A DNA stretch of 64,000 nt, taken from contig NZ_JAOVZN010000012.1 of the NCBI RefSeq assembly GCF_025717045.1, forward strand, positions 314 to 64,313, in the 5' to 3' direction. A program made the position numbers and the translations under genes. The DNA comes from Flavobacterium sp. SH_e (GTDB lineage: Bacteria > Bacteroidota > Bacteroidia > Flavobacteriales > Flavobacteriaceae). The stretch's first letter is position 1; every line of letters begins with the position of its first letter. Of this stretch, positions 42,701-52,278 are shown one piece after another. Under the pieces are notes generated by a model. The model had not been told where the DNA came from. It saw nothing but the letters and a program-made list of their open reading frames with translations, and did no database searches.

Positions 42701-44371
42701 ATGATTAGGAACTACTTAACTCTTGTTTTTTTGTGTTTTAATTTCATTTCTTTTGCCCAAAAAACAAAAACATACACGCTATCAGACACATTACGTGGTA
42801 GTTTGACTCCCGAAAGACAATGGTGGGATGTGTTACGCTACGATATTACTGTAAAACCTGATTACAACAATAAATTAATATCTGGCAGCAATACTATAAC
42901 TTACAAGACAGTTAAAGAAAAGAGCAATACCAAAATGCAGATCGACTTGCAAAACCCTTTGGTTATTGACAGTGTAATTCAATCTGGAAAAAAATTAAGT
43001 TTTGCTAAAGAAAATGGTGTTTGGTATATTAAAACTCCTAAATCTAAAATTAAAACAAGTAGCAAAGTTGATATTTTCTATCACGGAAAAGTTCATGAAG
43101 CCATAAAAGCCCCGTGGGACGGAGGATGGATTTGGACTAAAGATTCTTTAGGCCGTCCGTGGATGACAGTAGCCTGCCAAGGTTTGGGCGCATCTGTGTG
43201 GTATCCGTGCAAAGACCATCAAAGCGACGAACCAAATAATGGTGCCAGTTTAACGATGATTGTTCCTGATTCTTTAACTGCAATTGCAAACGGTAGATTA
43301 CAGTTTAAGAAAAGCAATAATGACGGAACAACTTCTTATAAATGGGCCGTTGTAAATCCGATTAGCAATTATTGCATCATTCCATACATTGGGAAATATG
43401 TTAACTTCAGTGAAACTTATAAAGGTGAAAAAGGTAATTTAGATCTAAATTATTGGGTACTGGATTACAATTTGGAAAAGGCCAAAAAATATATGCCAAA
43501 AGAAGTTCATAATATGTTAGACGCATTTGAATATTGGATGGGTCCTTACCCTTTTTACGAAGATGGTTATCAGCTAATAGAAACCTCACATACGGGAATG
43601 GAACATCAAAGTGCTGTTTCTTATGGAAATCATTATAAATCAGGATATCGCGGCAATGATGGCTCTGGAACTGGATGGGGAATGAAGTGGGATTTTATCA
43701 TTATTCATGAAAGCGGACATGAATGGTTTGGCAATAATATCACAACAAATGATTTAGCTGATATGTGGGTTCACGAAGGATTTACGAATTACAGCGAAAC
43801 TCTTTTTGTAGATTACATCTTTGGAAAACAAGCTGGTAATGAATACAATGCAGGAACTCGCCAAGGAATAAGAAATGACAGGCCAATTATACCCGATTAC
43901 AACGTCAACGCGCAAGGAAGCGGCGATATGTATCCGAAAGCGGGTAATATGCTTCACGCCATTCGTCATGGAGTCGATAATGATACTTTATTTCGAGAAG
44001 TAATGAGAGGATTAGGAAAAGAATTTTATCATCAAACGGTTGACTCAAAACAGATTGAAAATTATATCTCAAAAAAGCTTAATTTTAACTACGATAAAGT
44101 TTACGAACAATATCTTAAAACAACACAAATTCCTAATTTTGAATTCTATTTAAATACAGATAAAACCAAAGTTTTCTACCGTTACACCAATTGCATAAAC
44201 GGTTTTAATTTGCCTCTGACATTAAAAAACAATAGCGAAAAAATCAAAATAATACCGTCAGAGCAATGGCAGAATATTGCTTTATCAAAAGATCAAGTGT
44301 CTTTATTTGATATAGCTTCTATTACAAAAATGTATTATATAAATCCAATTTTGGAAACCAACATAAAATAA
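42701..44371 (+). CDS. M1-family aminopeptidase, secreted
   Basis: 556 residues with a signal peptide (ends SFAQ). Gluzincin site H336-E337-S-G-H340 with third ligand E359 (DMWVHEGFTNYSE). The exopeptidase motif usually GAMEN reads GMEHQS here, as in a Bacteroidota subgroup. The C-terminal helical domain of long M1 enzymes is missing, so it is a compact member. It should trim N-terminal residues from peptides in the periplasm or outside. First gene of a three-gene operon (35 and 28 base gaps). Confidence 0.9.
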   Translation: MIRNYLTLVFLCFNFISFAQKTKTYTLSDTLRGSLTPERQWWDVLRYDITVKPDYNNKLISGSNTITYKTVKEKSNTKMQIDLQNPLVIDSVIQSGKKLSFAKENGVWYIKTPKSKIKTSSKVDIFYHGKVHEAIKAPWDGGWIWTKDSLGRPWMTVACQGLGASVWYPCKDHQSDEPNNGASLTMIVPDSLTAIANGRLQFKKSNNDGTTSYKWAVVNPISNYCIIPYIGKYVNFSETYKGEKGNLDLNYWVLDYNLEKAKKYMPKEVHNMLDAFEYWMGPYPFYEDGYQLIETSHTGMEHQSAVSYGNHYKSGYRGNDGSGTGWGMKWDFIIIHESGHEWFGNNITTNDLADMWVHEGFTNYSETLFVDYIFGKQAGNEYNAGTRQGIRNDRPIIPDYNVNAQGSGDMYPKAGNMLHAIRHGVDNDTLFREVMRGLGKEFYHQTVDSKQIENYISKKLNFNYDKVYEQYLKTTQIPNFEFYLNTDKTKVFYRYTNCINGFNLPLTLKNNSEKIKIIPSEQWQNIALSKDQVSLFDIASITKMYYINPILETNIK

Positions 44372-44406
44372 AATCTCAATTATTAACTAAAGTATATTTC
44401 GATACT

Positions 44407-46554
44407 ATGAAAAAAACAATTTCTCTTTTTTTCTGTTTAATTGCATCTCTTTTTTTTCTAACAACTAATGCTCAAAATTTAAAATGGGCCAATAATAACA
44501 AAAGTTATTACACAATAGAGAAAGGAGAAATCATACAATATGAATTACCCAATTTTACTCCAACCAAAATTATTGACACAAAACAGCTTAAAGCAAAAGG
44601 AAGCAATAAAGCTTTAGAAATCAAAGATTTTGAGTTCAGTAAAAACGAAAAATTAGTTTTGATTTATACTAATTCGAAAAAAGTTTGGAGACTAGAAACA
44701 CGTGGAGATTATTGGATTTTAAACCTCGAAACCAAAGAATTGCATCAGATTGGAAAAAGCAGACCAGAATCGTCTTTAATGTTTGCTAAACTATCGCCAG
44801 ACAACAGTTCAATTGCTTATGTAAGCAATCATAATTTGTATATTGAAGATCTCAATTCTGGAAAAGCAACGGCTCTAACAACTGACGGAACTGACCGATT
44901 AATTAACGGAACTTTTGACTGGGCTTATGAAGAGGAATTTAATTGTAGAGATGGTTTTCGCTGGAGTCCAGACGGAAAAAGCATTGCATTTTGGCAAATT
45001 GACGCGACCAAAATCAAAAATTTCTTAATGATCAATAATACCGATTCTATATACTCTTATACGATTCCTGTAGAATATCCAAAAGTTGGACAAGATCCAT
45101 CGGCATGTAAAATTGGAGTTGTCAATATCGCCTCGCTTCAAACCACTTGGATGAATATTCCTGGTGATTCTAAACAACATTATATTCCGTTAATGCAATG
45201 GACTCCTGACGGTACTTCGATATTGGCTGAACAACTAAATCGCAAACAAAATGAGGCGAAACTCTTTTTATGTAATCCTAAAAATGGTGAAGTAAATCAA
45301 ATTTATTCGGAAAAAAATAATTCTTGGATTGATATATTACCAACTCAAGATGAGGGTTGGAAATGGATTAATAAGGAAACAGAATTTCTTTCATTATCTG
45401 AAAAGGATGGTTGGAGACATTTATACCGAATCAGTAAAAATGGAAAAGAGACTTTAGTTACCAACGGAAAATATGATATTATAGAAATTAAAGCTGTTGA
45501 CGAAAAAAGCGGTTTCGTTTACTTTTTAGCTTCACCTGAAAATGCTACTCAGCAATATTTATACAAAACACTTTTAAACGGAAAAGGAAAACTTGTAAAA
45601 GTATCTCCTGCTAATGAAATTGGAACACACAATTATCAATTATCTCCCGATGCAAAATATGCTCAACATAAATTTTCTAATCATAAAAACGAAAGAAAAT
45701 TAGAATGGGTAGAGCTTTCTAATCAGAAAGTAATTAAACAAAATGACCTTCATTCTGAGTTAATCAACAATGTAGAAATGATTCAGATTACAACAGCTGA
45801 TAACATAACTCTCGACGGATGGATGATAAAACCAACTCCTTTTGATGAAACAAAAAAATATCCTGTTTTGTTTTATGTTTATACAGAACCTGCAGGAGCA
45901 ACTGTAAAAGATGCGGCTGGTTATGCAAGTACTTTTTTATATAATGGAGACATTGCCGCAGACGGCTATATTCAAATCAGTTTGGATGGTCGAGGAACTC
46001 CAGTTCCAAAAGGTGCCGCTTGGAGAAAATCCATTTACCAAAATATCGGAATTATAAATGTTCGAGATCAAGCAATGGCGGCTAAAGAAATTCTAAAATG
46101 GCCTTTTGTAGATCAAAACCGAATCGCTGTTTGGGGATGGAGCGGCGGAGGCTCTACAACCTTGAATCTTTTATTTCAATATCCAGAAATTTATAAAACA
46201 GGAATTGCTATTGCTGCTGTACCTAATCAGCTTTTATATGATAATATTTATCAGGAACGTTATATGGGATTACCTCAAGAAAACAAAGAACCATTTATAA
46301 AAGGCTCGCCTATTACTTACGCAAGTAAACTTCAAGGTAATTTATTGCTTGTTCATGGAACTGGTGATGACAACGTACATTATCAGGGAGCTGAAATGCT
46401 TGCTAACGAATTAGTGAAAAATGGAAAGCAATTTCAAATGATGAGTTATCCAAATCGCACTCATAGCATCGATGAAGGCGAAGGGACTTCAGAACATTTA
46501 TCTCAATTATTCACACAATACTTAAAAGAACACTGCCCTGGCGGAGGAATATAA
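44407..46554 (+). CDS. Dipeptidyl peptidase IV (S9B)
   Basis: 715 residues: signal peptide (ends TNAQ), DPP IV-type beta-propeller and hydrolase domain. The double-Glu motif that binds the peptide N-terminus is present (DWAYEEEFNCRDGF). Catalytic Ser579 lies in GWSGGGS, the Asp in VHGTGDDNVH and the His in NRTHSI. It removes Xaa-Pro (possibly Xaa-Hyp) dipeptides from N-termini. Middle gene of the operon, complementing the S9 enzyme at 35484. Confidence 0.95.
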   Translation: MKKTISLFFCLIASLFFLTTNAQNLKWANNNKSYYTIEKGEIIQYELPNFTPTKIIDTKQLKAKGSNKALEIKDFEFSKNEKLVLIYTNSKKVWRLETRGDYWILNLETKELHQIGKSRPESSLMFAKLSPDNSSIAYVSNHNLYIEDLNSGKATALTTDGTDRLINGTFDWAYEEEFNCRDGFRWSPDGKSIAFWQIDATKIKNFLMINNTDSIYSYTIPVEYPKVGQDPSACKIGVVNIASLQTTWMNIPGDSKQHYIPLMQWTPDGTSILAEQLNRKQNEAKLFLCNPKNGEVNQIYSEKNNSWIDILPTQDEGWKWINKETEFLSLSEKDGWRHLYRISKNGKETLVTNGKYDIIEIKAVDEKSGFVYFLASPENATQQYLYKTLLNGKGKLVKVSPANEIGTHNYQLSPDAKYAQHKFSNHKNERKLEWVELSNQKVIKQNDLHSELINNVEMIQITTADNITLDGWMIKPTPFDETKKYPVLFYVYTEPAGATVKDAAGYASTFLYNGDIAADGYIQISLDGRGTPVPKGAAWRKSIYQNIGIINVRDQAMAAKEILKWPFVDQNRIAVWGWSGGGSTTLNLLFQYPEIYKTGIAIAAVPNQLLYDNIYQERYMGLPQENKEPFIKGSPITYASKLQGNLLLVHGTGDDNVHYQGAEMLANELVKNGKQFQMMSYPNRTHSIDEGEGTSEHLSQLFTQYLKEHCPGGGI

Positions 46555-46582
46555 TATTAGTTTAAAATACAAAGTTCAAAAT

Positions 46583-47971
46583 ATGTTTAGCAGAGAAACT
46601 TATATAAATAGAAGACAAGTCTTAAAAAAAACAATTGGTTCAGGCCTTATAATTCTGCCTGGAAATGAAGAAGTTGGAATGAATTATAGAGATAATATCT
46701 ATCATTTTAGACAAGACAGCAGTTTTTTATATTATACTGGAATAGATATTCCTTCTTTATTTTTAATAATTGATATCGATTCTGATCTCGAAATACTGTT
46801 TGGCGATAATCTCACGATTGAACAAACCGTTTGGGTCGGGCCACAAGATTCACTAAATATCTATGCAGAAAAATCAGGAATTACAGCCGTACAGTCTTTA
46901 TCTTTTGTAGAAGGTGTGCTTAAAAATGCATTACAGCAAAAACGTGCTATTCATTTTCTTCCTCCTTATCGTGCCGCAATAACTTTAAAATTAAGTTATC
47001 TGTTGGATATTCATCCTAACGAAATAGCAAAAAAAGCTTCAATTGAATTGTCAAAGGCGATAATTGCACAGCGTTCTTATAAAACAAATGAAGAACTGAT
47101 TGAAATTGAAAAAGCCATAGATATAACGGCTGCAATGCATTTAAAAGCAATACAAAGTGCACGCCCAGGAATGACCGAATATGAAATTGCGGGACAAGTA
47201 GAAGGCACAGCGATCAGTAAAGGCGGTCATCTTGCATTTCCAACAATTCTAACTATAAATGGACAATATTTGCACAATCACGCTGGCAGCAATGTTTTAC
47301 AAAACGGACAAATGGTTTTATGCGATTGCGGTGCTGAAACAAATATGCATTATGCCGGAGACATGACGAGAACTTTTCCTGTTTCCAATACTTTTACTTC
47401 TCAGCAGAAAGAAATTTATAACATTGTTTTAAAGGCCGAAGAGGCTGCCATAGCCACTTTAAAACCTGGAACTTTCTTTAAATATTCGCATCTTACGGCA
47501 TGTAAAGAAATTTTAACTGGATTGAAGTCTCTTGGTTTAGTAAAAGGCGATTTAGATGAAGCCGTAGCTGCAGGTGCTCATACCCTATTTTTTCAATGCG
47601 GTTTAGGCCACATGATGGGAATGGATGTTCATGATATGGAAAATATAGGCGAACAATATGTAGGTTATACCGATACTTTGAAAAAGAGCACCGAATTTGG
47701 ATTAAAATCGCTACGTCTAGCAAAAGAGCTTGAAGAAGGTTTTGTATTGACAGTAGAACCTGGGATTTATTTTATACCAGAATTAATCGATCAATGGCAA
47801 GCAGAAAAAAAATACAGTGAATTTATCAATTATGATAAAGTTCAAGCTTACAGAAATTTTGGAGGTATTCGTATAGAAGAAGATTTCCTTATTACAAAGG
47901 ATTCTTATAAACTATTAGGAAAACCACTTGCCAAAACAGCAGAAGATATTGAAGCATTAAGAGCATTTTAA
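46583..47971 (+). CDS. M24 Xaa-Pro aminopeptidase (PepP/prolidase type)
   Basis: 462 residues, no signal peptide, so cytoplasmic. The creatinase-like N-terminal domain is followed by the pita-bread metallopeptidase with all five metal ligands visible: LCDCGAE, GDMTRTFP, GLGHMMGMDVHD, TVEPGIYF and GGIRIEEDFLIT. It splits Xaa-Pro or Xaa-Hyp dipeptides and N-termini, yielding the free imino acid for the catabolic enzymes. Last gene before a strong terminator. Confidence 0.92.
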   Translation: MFSRETYINRRQVLKKTIGSGLIILPGNEEVGMNYRDNIYHFRQDSSFLYYTGIDIPSLFLIIDIDSDLEILFGDNLTIEQTVWVGPQDSLNIYAEKSGITAVQSLSFVEGVLKNALQQKRAIHFLPPYRAAITLKLSYLLDIHPNEIAKKASIELSKAIIAQRSYKTNEELIEIEKAIDITAAMHLKAIQSARPGMTEYEIAGQVEGTAISKGGHLAFPTILTINGQYLHNHAGSNVLQNGQMVLCDCGAETNMHYAGDMTRTFPVSNTFTSQQKEIYNIVLKAEEAAIATLKPGTFFKYSHLTACKEILTGLKSLGLVKGDLDEAVAAGAHTLFFQCGLGHMMGMDVHDMENIGEQYVGYTDTLKKSTEFGLKSLRLAKELEEGFVLTVEPGIYFIPELIDQWQAEKKYSEFINYDKVQAYRNFGGIRIEEDFLITKDSYKLLGKPLAKTAEDIEALRAF

Positions 47972-48009
47972 GCCTATGAAATAGCGCTTTATATAATTCG
48001 CCTAACATC

Positions 48010-48045
48010 AAAAAAGCCGTCTCAAATTATGAGACGGCTTTTTTT
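48010..48045 (+). terminator. Strong terminator after the M24 gene
   Basis: AAAAAAGCCGTCTCA pairs with TGAGACGGCTTTTTT across a five-base loop: a textbook GC-rich hairpin with a T run, usable in both directions. Confidence 0.9.
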
Positions 48046-48180
48046 TGAAGTTTATCGAAAAGTAAATACTGGTTAACTTTTACTAATTATCAGATAATTA
48101 AGTACATATAATTTTAATAAGACTAGTCCTAACTTAGTGTTTAAAGAGTAAAAATTCTTTTTAACCAGTCAGACTTAATT

Positions 48181-48219
48181 AAAAATCATGCTCCAATCGT
48201 TTAGAAACGTATGATTTTT
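48181..48219 (+). promoter_or_regulatory. Two-tier hairpin in the leader of the T9SS gluzincin-like gene
   Basis: Outer stem AAAAATCAT/ATGATTTTT (48181-48189 with 48211-48219) and inner stem CGTTT-AG-AAACG (48198-48209), with an asymmetric internal loop, ending 28 bases before the ATG at 48248. It could be a protein site or an mRNA leader structure. Confidence 0.35.
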
Positions 48220-48247
48220 TAAACAATTAACAACCAAAACTTATCCT

Positions 48248-50860
48248 ATGAAAGAAAAAAAACTACCCCGATTTTTATCTTTTCTGCTTCTTGGACTCTT
48301 TGTGCTCATCGCAGAAAATTTAAATGCTCAGACAAATTTAGCAATGCTGAGTTCTACAAAAGTAAGCACCTCTCATGTTTCGCCTTGGGAAAGTCTAAGT
48401 GCAGTAAATGATGGTTTTACACCCATTAGTTCTGATGATCGAACAAATCCCATTTATGGAAATTGGGATGGCGAGGCGGCCTACAATACCTATAATTGGA
48501 TAGAATATGATTGGGATTTTGCTCATCAAATAAATTCGGTTTCCTTATATTGGTTTACAGATTTTGGAGGAATTGCTCAGCCTACAGATGCTTACATTAT
48601 GTATTGGGACGGACTTGATTGGATTAATTCTGGTTCGGTAGGATTAGCTTTAAACCAATTTAATTCTGTTGGAAATTTAAATTTTAAAGCTAAGAAATTA
48701 AGGGTTTATTTCAAAAGCACTACTGCAACCGGAGTAGTTGAATTCCAAGTTTTTGGTGTAGAAACAACCCAATGCGACCCTACAGGATTGACGGCTACTG
48801 CCAAAATAAATAACGGAAGCGAAAAAGCTCAAAATTATGCTGTTGTTTCTCCAACCGAAAGTGTACAGTTTTTAGCTTCAATTGCAAACAATACAACAGG
48901 AGGCAAAATGAAATGGACTGGACCAAATAATTTTGTTTCGAATAATCAAAACATCACACTTTCAAATTTACAAGTAGAAAATTCAGGAACTTATCGTTTT
49001 ACCTACATTAATGATTGCGGAACCGAAAGCACACTTTCTTATTTTTTAACGGTAAAAGAAGCCAATAGTGATTTTAGTGTTTGGCCAAGTTATGACACGA
49101 CTCTTCATTATGATTTTAAAGCGGATTATCCCGATTTTCCAAAGCCTACAAAAAATTTAGAAGAAGACTATCCAAACTATAATGGCTGTAATGTAGCTAA
49201 ATCTACAAGTGTAGGTTCATGGACTTTTGTTGCTGGGCCAAATGCTAATCCTTTGGTTACAGATACAGCTGTAGATTTATTATTAAAACGCTTAGATAGC
49301 GATTTTACTTTTCTAAGAGATAATATGGGCTGGCCACCAGACAAATTGTATCGCGCAGGATATCGCAGTTCTGTCTATTTATATGGTTCTGGTTTGTGTA
49401 CCGATACTGCTTCAAATACCGATTTAGGTGGATGGCAGAGCGGCGTTGGAACTCCAGATGGAGAAAGCTGGCCAATGGTTCTTTTGTCTTATTATCCTGT
49501 TGCAAGTTTCGATCCGAATACAACTTTTCCAGATGCACAGTATCAAACTGGGGCTTGTGTTCACGAAGGTATTCATGCTATTTATGCTTCTTTGCCTGGA
49601 TGCAGAAAAGCTGCTTGGTTTCATGAAGGCTCAAATGTTTGGCTTCAAACCGTTTTGGATATTAAAAAAACAGGAAGCACAGATTATAGTAATGTCGATT
49701 TAGGATGGTTAAGTGCTGGTTCTGTTATCGCACCTTTTATTCCTATCGAATGCTACAGCGGATGGCTTCAAGATGGTTCATTTGGAGGACCTTCTGCAGA
49801 AGGTGTAGATTCTGGAGTTCAAAATTCAGAAGGAGTAACTTTAAGATTAACGAGAGATATTATTGGAGGAGTTCAGTATAGTTCTGTATTTCCAACGTTT
49901 TTAGGAGAAATTGTAGATGAAAAAAGTTTACCGTGGGTTTGGAATTATTGCGAAGGACGTGTTTTAGAAGGTATTGCAAATGGCAACGGTGTTGTTAATG
50001 GTTTAGGAGATACCAAAACACGTAAATTGATTCAAGAATACAGAGCAAGATTAGCATTGTCCGATTTTGGAAAGTTCGAGCAGCCTATTTTAAATCTATA
50101 TAGAAATAATATGGGACGCGAATTAGGCCCTGAACAGCCAGCTCTTATTAATGTAGAAAAATGGAAAGCAACGCCTTATGCAATAACAACTGCAGACGAA
50201 AACGGATATTTAATTCCAAATGAAAAGACATTGCCTGGCTGGTCTGGTGCAAACTTTATTCCGATTCATGTTGAAGGAAATCAAGCTACTGTATTTTTTG
50301 AGCCTTTAGGAGAAAATATGTCGATTCAATTATGTTACCGCACCAAAGAAGGAAAAACTGTTTATACTCAGCCTGTTTATGCTGGCGATTGCACTATTTC
50401 TTTTGCTCAAGGTGTTCCAGCAAATGGCGTTATATTCGCTGTAATTTGTAATTCAGATTATGTTTTTGAAGGCGAAACTACGCGTAAAGCTAAATTCAAT
50501 TACAGAATTAAATTGGAAGATGGAGCTACAAGTACGGCTAGTGTAGATAAAAATTGGTGGGATTGGAAAGCAATTATAACTGAAAATCTTTCGGTTACCG
50601 ATTTTTCAAATTCATCTACTAACTTTTTGGTTTATCCAAATCCAACTAATAATGCTTCTTTGCTTAACATTAAAGTATCAAATGAAAATACTGAAACTTA
50701 CAATTTAAAAATAACCAACATTAATGGTCAAGTAGTTTTTGAAAATAAAAAGTACAATCTTGAAGAACAATACCATACTGGGAATTTATCAAAAGGTATT
50801 TATTTTGTAACTATTCAGTCTCAAAATTTTAAACAGACCAAAAAGATTATTGTAAAGTAG
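48248..50860 (+). CDS. T9SS-exported gluzincin-like protein with F5/8-type binding domain
   Basis: 870 residues: signal peptide (ends LNAQ); a discoidin/F5-8-like domain (about 30-175, ending VVEFQVFGVE); an Ig-like segment (176-275); and a large domain with H439-E440-G-I-H443 and a following WFHEG (Glu460), the HExxH plus Glu pattern of gluzincin metallopeptidases. A further beta domain and a T9SS sorting domain close it (FLVYPNPTNNASLLNIKV...GIYFVTIQSQNFKQTKKIIVK). It is likely a surface or secreted glycoprotein-directed protease-like enzyme. I do not recognise the exact family; activity is predicted from the motif alone. Confidence 0.75.
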   Translation: MKEKKLPRFLSFLLLGLFVLIAENLNAQTNLAMLSSTKVSTSHVSPWESLSAVNDGFTPISSDDRTNPIYGNWDGEAAYNTYNWIEYDWDFAHQINSVSLYWFTDFGGIAQPTDAYIMYWDGLDWINSGSVGLALNQFNSVGNLNFKAKKLRVYFKSTTATGVVEFQVFGVETTQCDPTGLTATAKINNGSEKAQNYAVVSPTESVQFLASIANNTTGGKMKWTGPNNFVSNNQNITLSNLQVENSGTYRFTYINDCGTESTLSYFLTVKEANSDFSVWPSYDTTLHYDFKADYPDFPKPTKNLEEDYPNYNGCNVAKSTSVGSWTFVAGPNANPLVTDTAVDLLLKRLDSDFTFLRDNMGWPPDKLYRAGYRSSVYLYGSGLCTDTASNTDLGGWQSGVGTPDGESWPMVLLSYYPVASFDPNTTFPDAQYQTGACVHEGIHAIYASLPGCRKAAWFHEGSNVWLQTVLDIKKTGSTDYSNVDLGWLSAGSVIAPFIPIECYSGWLQDGSFGGPSAEGVDSGVQNSEGVTLRLTRDIIGGVQYSSVFPTFLGEIVDEKSLPWVWNYCEGRVLEGIANGNGVVNGLGDTKTRKLIQEYRARLALSDFGKFEQPILNLYRNNMGRELGPEQPALINVEKWKATPYAITTADENGYLIPNEKTLPGWSGANFIPIHVEGNQATVFFEPLGENMSIQLCYRTKEGKTVYTQPVYAGDCTISFAQGVPANGVIFAVICNSDYVFEGETTRKAKFNYRIKLEDGATSTASVDKNWWDWKAIITENLSVTDFSNSSTNFLVYPNPTNNASLLNIKVSNENTETYNLKITNINGQVVFENKKYNLEEQYHTGNLSKGIYFVTIQSQNFKQTKKIIVK

Positions 50861-50892
50861 CAATTTAGCTAAACATATTTAATTAAAAATGT

Positions 50893-50963
50893 ACTGCATC
50901 TTTCAAATGAAAGGTGCAGTTTTCATAAAACAAAAAAGCTTTATAAATTTATAAAGCTTTTTT
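50893..50963. terminator. Two consecutive hairpins between convergent genes
   Basis: ACTGCAtCTTTC/GAAAGgTGCAGT (50893-50920) is followed by a long AT-rich hairpin AAAAAAGCTTTATAA/TTATAAAGCTTTTTT (50932-50963). Together they serve as a terminator for both the gene ending at 50860 and the minus-strand gene ending at 50980. Confidence 0.8.
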
Positions 50964-50979
50964 TAATCAAATTAAATAA

Positions 50980-52272
50980 CTAAAATGGTTTTGTGTTTTC
51001 GAAATGTACTTTATATGGAAAACTTCTATAAACTTCTTTTTCATTTTCCCAAGAATGCTTTTCATGCTCTTTCGGACTTCCGCTAACTACTAACCATAAA
51101 TATTCTGTGTTTTTTGGAATTTTAAATTCAACTTCACCATCACTCTTTTTAAAAACATTGCTGTAAACTCTACTGCCGTCTTTTAATGAGGCTACAAATC
51201 CATAGCGCCAGCCGGCTTCTTTGGTTTCAGCCAAACCTTTAAATTTTAGTTTAACTTTTGTTCCTGCCGCTGGAACGTTTAGTTTTATTCCATTATAACC
51301 ATAATCCTGAGGACAATTTGTAGAATCTATTTGATACCAGTTTTCTTCAATTTCATCCAATTTCGAAAAATGCAGGTTTCGATATGGTTTTGCAACCTCA
51401 TCTATTCTTTTTAAATCCCAAGTAATAAATTTTCGAGAAGCATCAAACATTTCATCATTAAATTGTTCTTGAGAAAGATTATTGATTCTCTTATAAGTCA
51501 TTACAACATCTTCTCCTTCCTTAGTTGATCGGCTGAGTCTTCCCCAAAAATCAATGCCGTGTTTTTGAGACCAATATTCCAAAACATAAGGAGAATGATA
51601 CATATTGGCAGGATGCAGAAAAGCGTAATGTGTTCCTCTTAAAAAATCTTGAAGATGATAATTTTCAAAAGTCATCCATTCAGGATATACTTGCCAGAGC
51701 ATATATTGAGCCGACATTTCCATAACAGGTCCAGATGGTCCCGTTTTGCTGTCGGCATGGCTCATATACTGAAAGGAATGACCAATTTCATGTGCTAATG
51801 CTCCATAAGGAACTTTATTTATTCGCACAGCTGGAGTCCATAAAATGCCAACTTTATCCTCTTCTCCACCTCCAAAAGCGGTGTTTTCAGTTCCTCCAAA
51901 AACAAATATTAGTAATTTATATTGATCGCTTACTGAGTGCCCTTTTTGAACCAATTTTAAATCATTTACATAAAACTGATAAAATCGTTCACATTCTTCC
52001 ATTGCTTTTTTGGGATCGAAACGTTTTTTAATATCAGTGTTTAAAGTCGGATCATCGCCATATTCTTTATGCCAAAACATCACTATATTCTCCGACTCCA
52101 TCATTCGACTATAACTGTAATCACTATCTGGAGAATCATAATTATTGTGATCCGAAACAGACCAAATTTTAGCGGGAATATATCTTTTCTTCGCCGAGGC
52201 TTCTTTTTGTGCATTTATTACTCCAACAAATGATAAAAAAAGAAGCACAGCGATTTTCATAACATTATTCAT
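50980..52272 (-). CDS. DUF6055-family putative metallopeptidase
   Basis: 430 residues, signal peptide (ends VINAQ). A HEIGH site (H161-E162, H165) in YGALAHEIGHSFQYM and a downstream acidic GPVMEMSAQYMLWQ complete a gluzincin-like zinc centre. DUF6055 proteins are found in polysaccharide utilisation loci, and a glycopeptide protease role is plausible but unproven. Last of the GH43-GH97-DUF6055 run; 6 bases after GH97. Confidence 0.8.
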   Translation of the reverse strand: MNNVMKIAVLLFLSFVGVINAQKEASAKKRYIPAKIWSVSDHNNYDSPDSDYSYSRMMESENIVMFWHKEYGDDPTLNTDIKKRFDPKKAMEECERFYQFYVNDLKLVQKGHSVSDQYKLLIFVFGGTENTAFGGGEEDKVGILWTPAVRINKVPYGALAHEIGHSFQYMSHADSKTGPSGPVMEMSAQYMLWQVYPEWMTFENYHLQDFLRGTHYAFLHPANMYHSPYVLEYWSQKHGIDFWGRLSRSTKEGEDVVMTYKRINNLSQEQFNDEMFDASRKFITWDLKRIDEVAKPYRNLHFSKLDEIEENWYQIDSTNCPQDYGYNGIKLNVPAAGTKVKLKFKGLAETKEAGWRYGFVASLKDGSRVYSNVFKKSDGEVEFKIPKNTEYLWLVVSGSPKEHEKHSWENEKEVYRSFPYKVHFENTKPF

Positions 52273-52278
52273 TCGTTA

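Noticed and set aside
24342..47971. Animal collagen as the only target of the hydroxyproline/peptidase block
   Set aside because: Not excluded, but no collagenase-type enzyme is in the block and the neighbouring GH127/GH43/GH97 genes favour plant hydroxyproline glycoproteins; kept as the main alternative.
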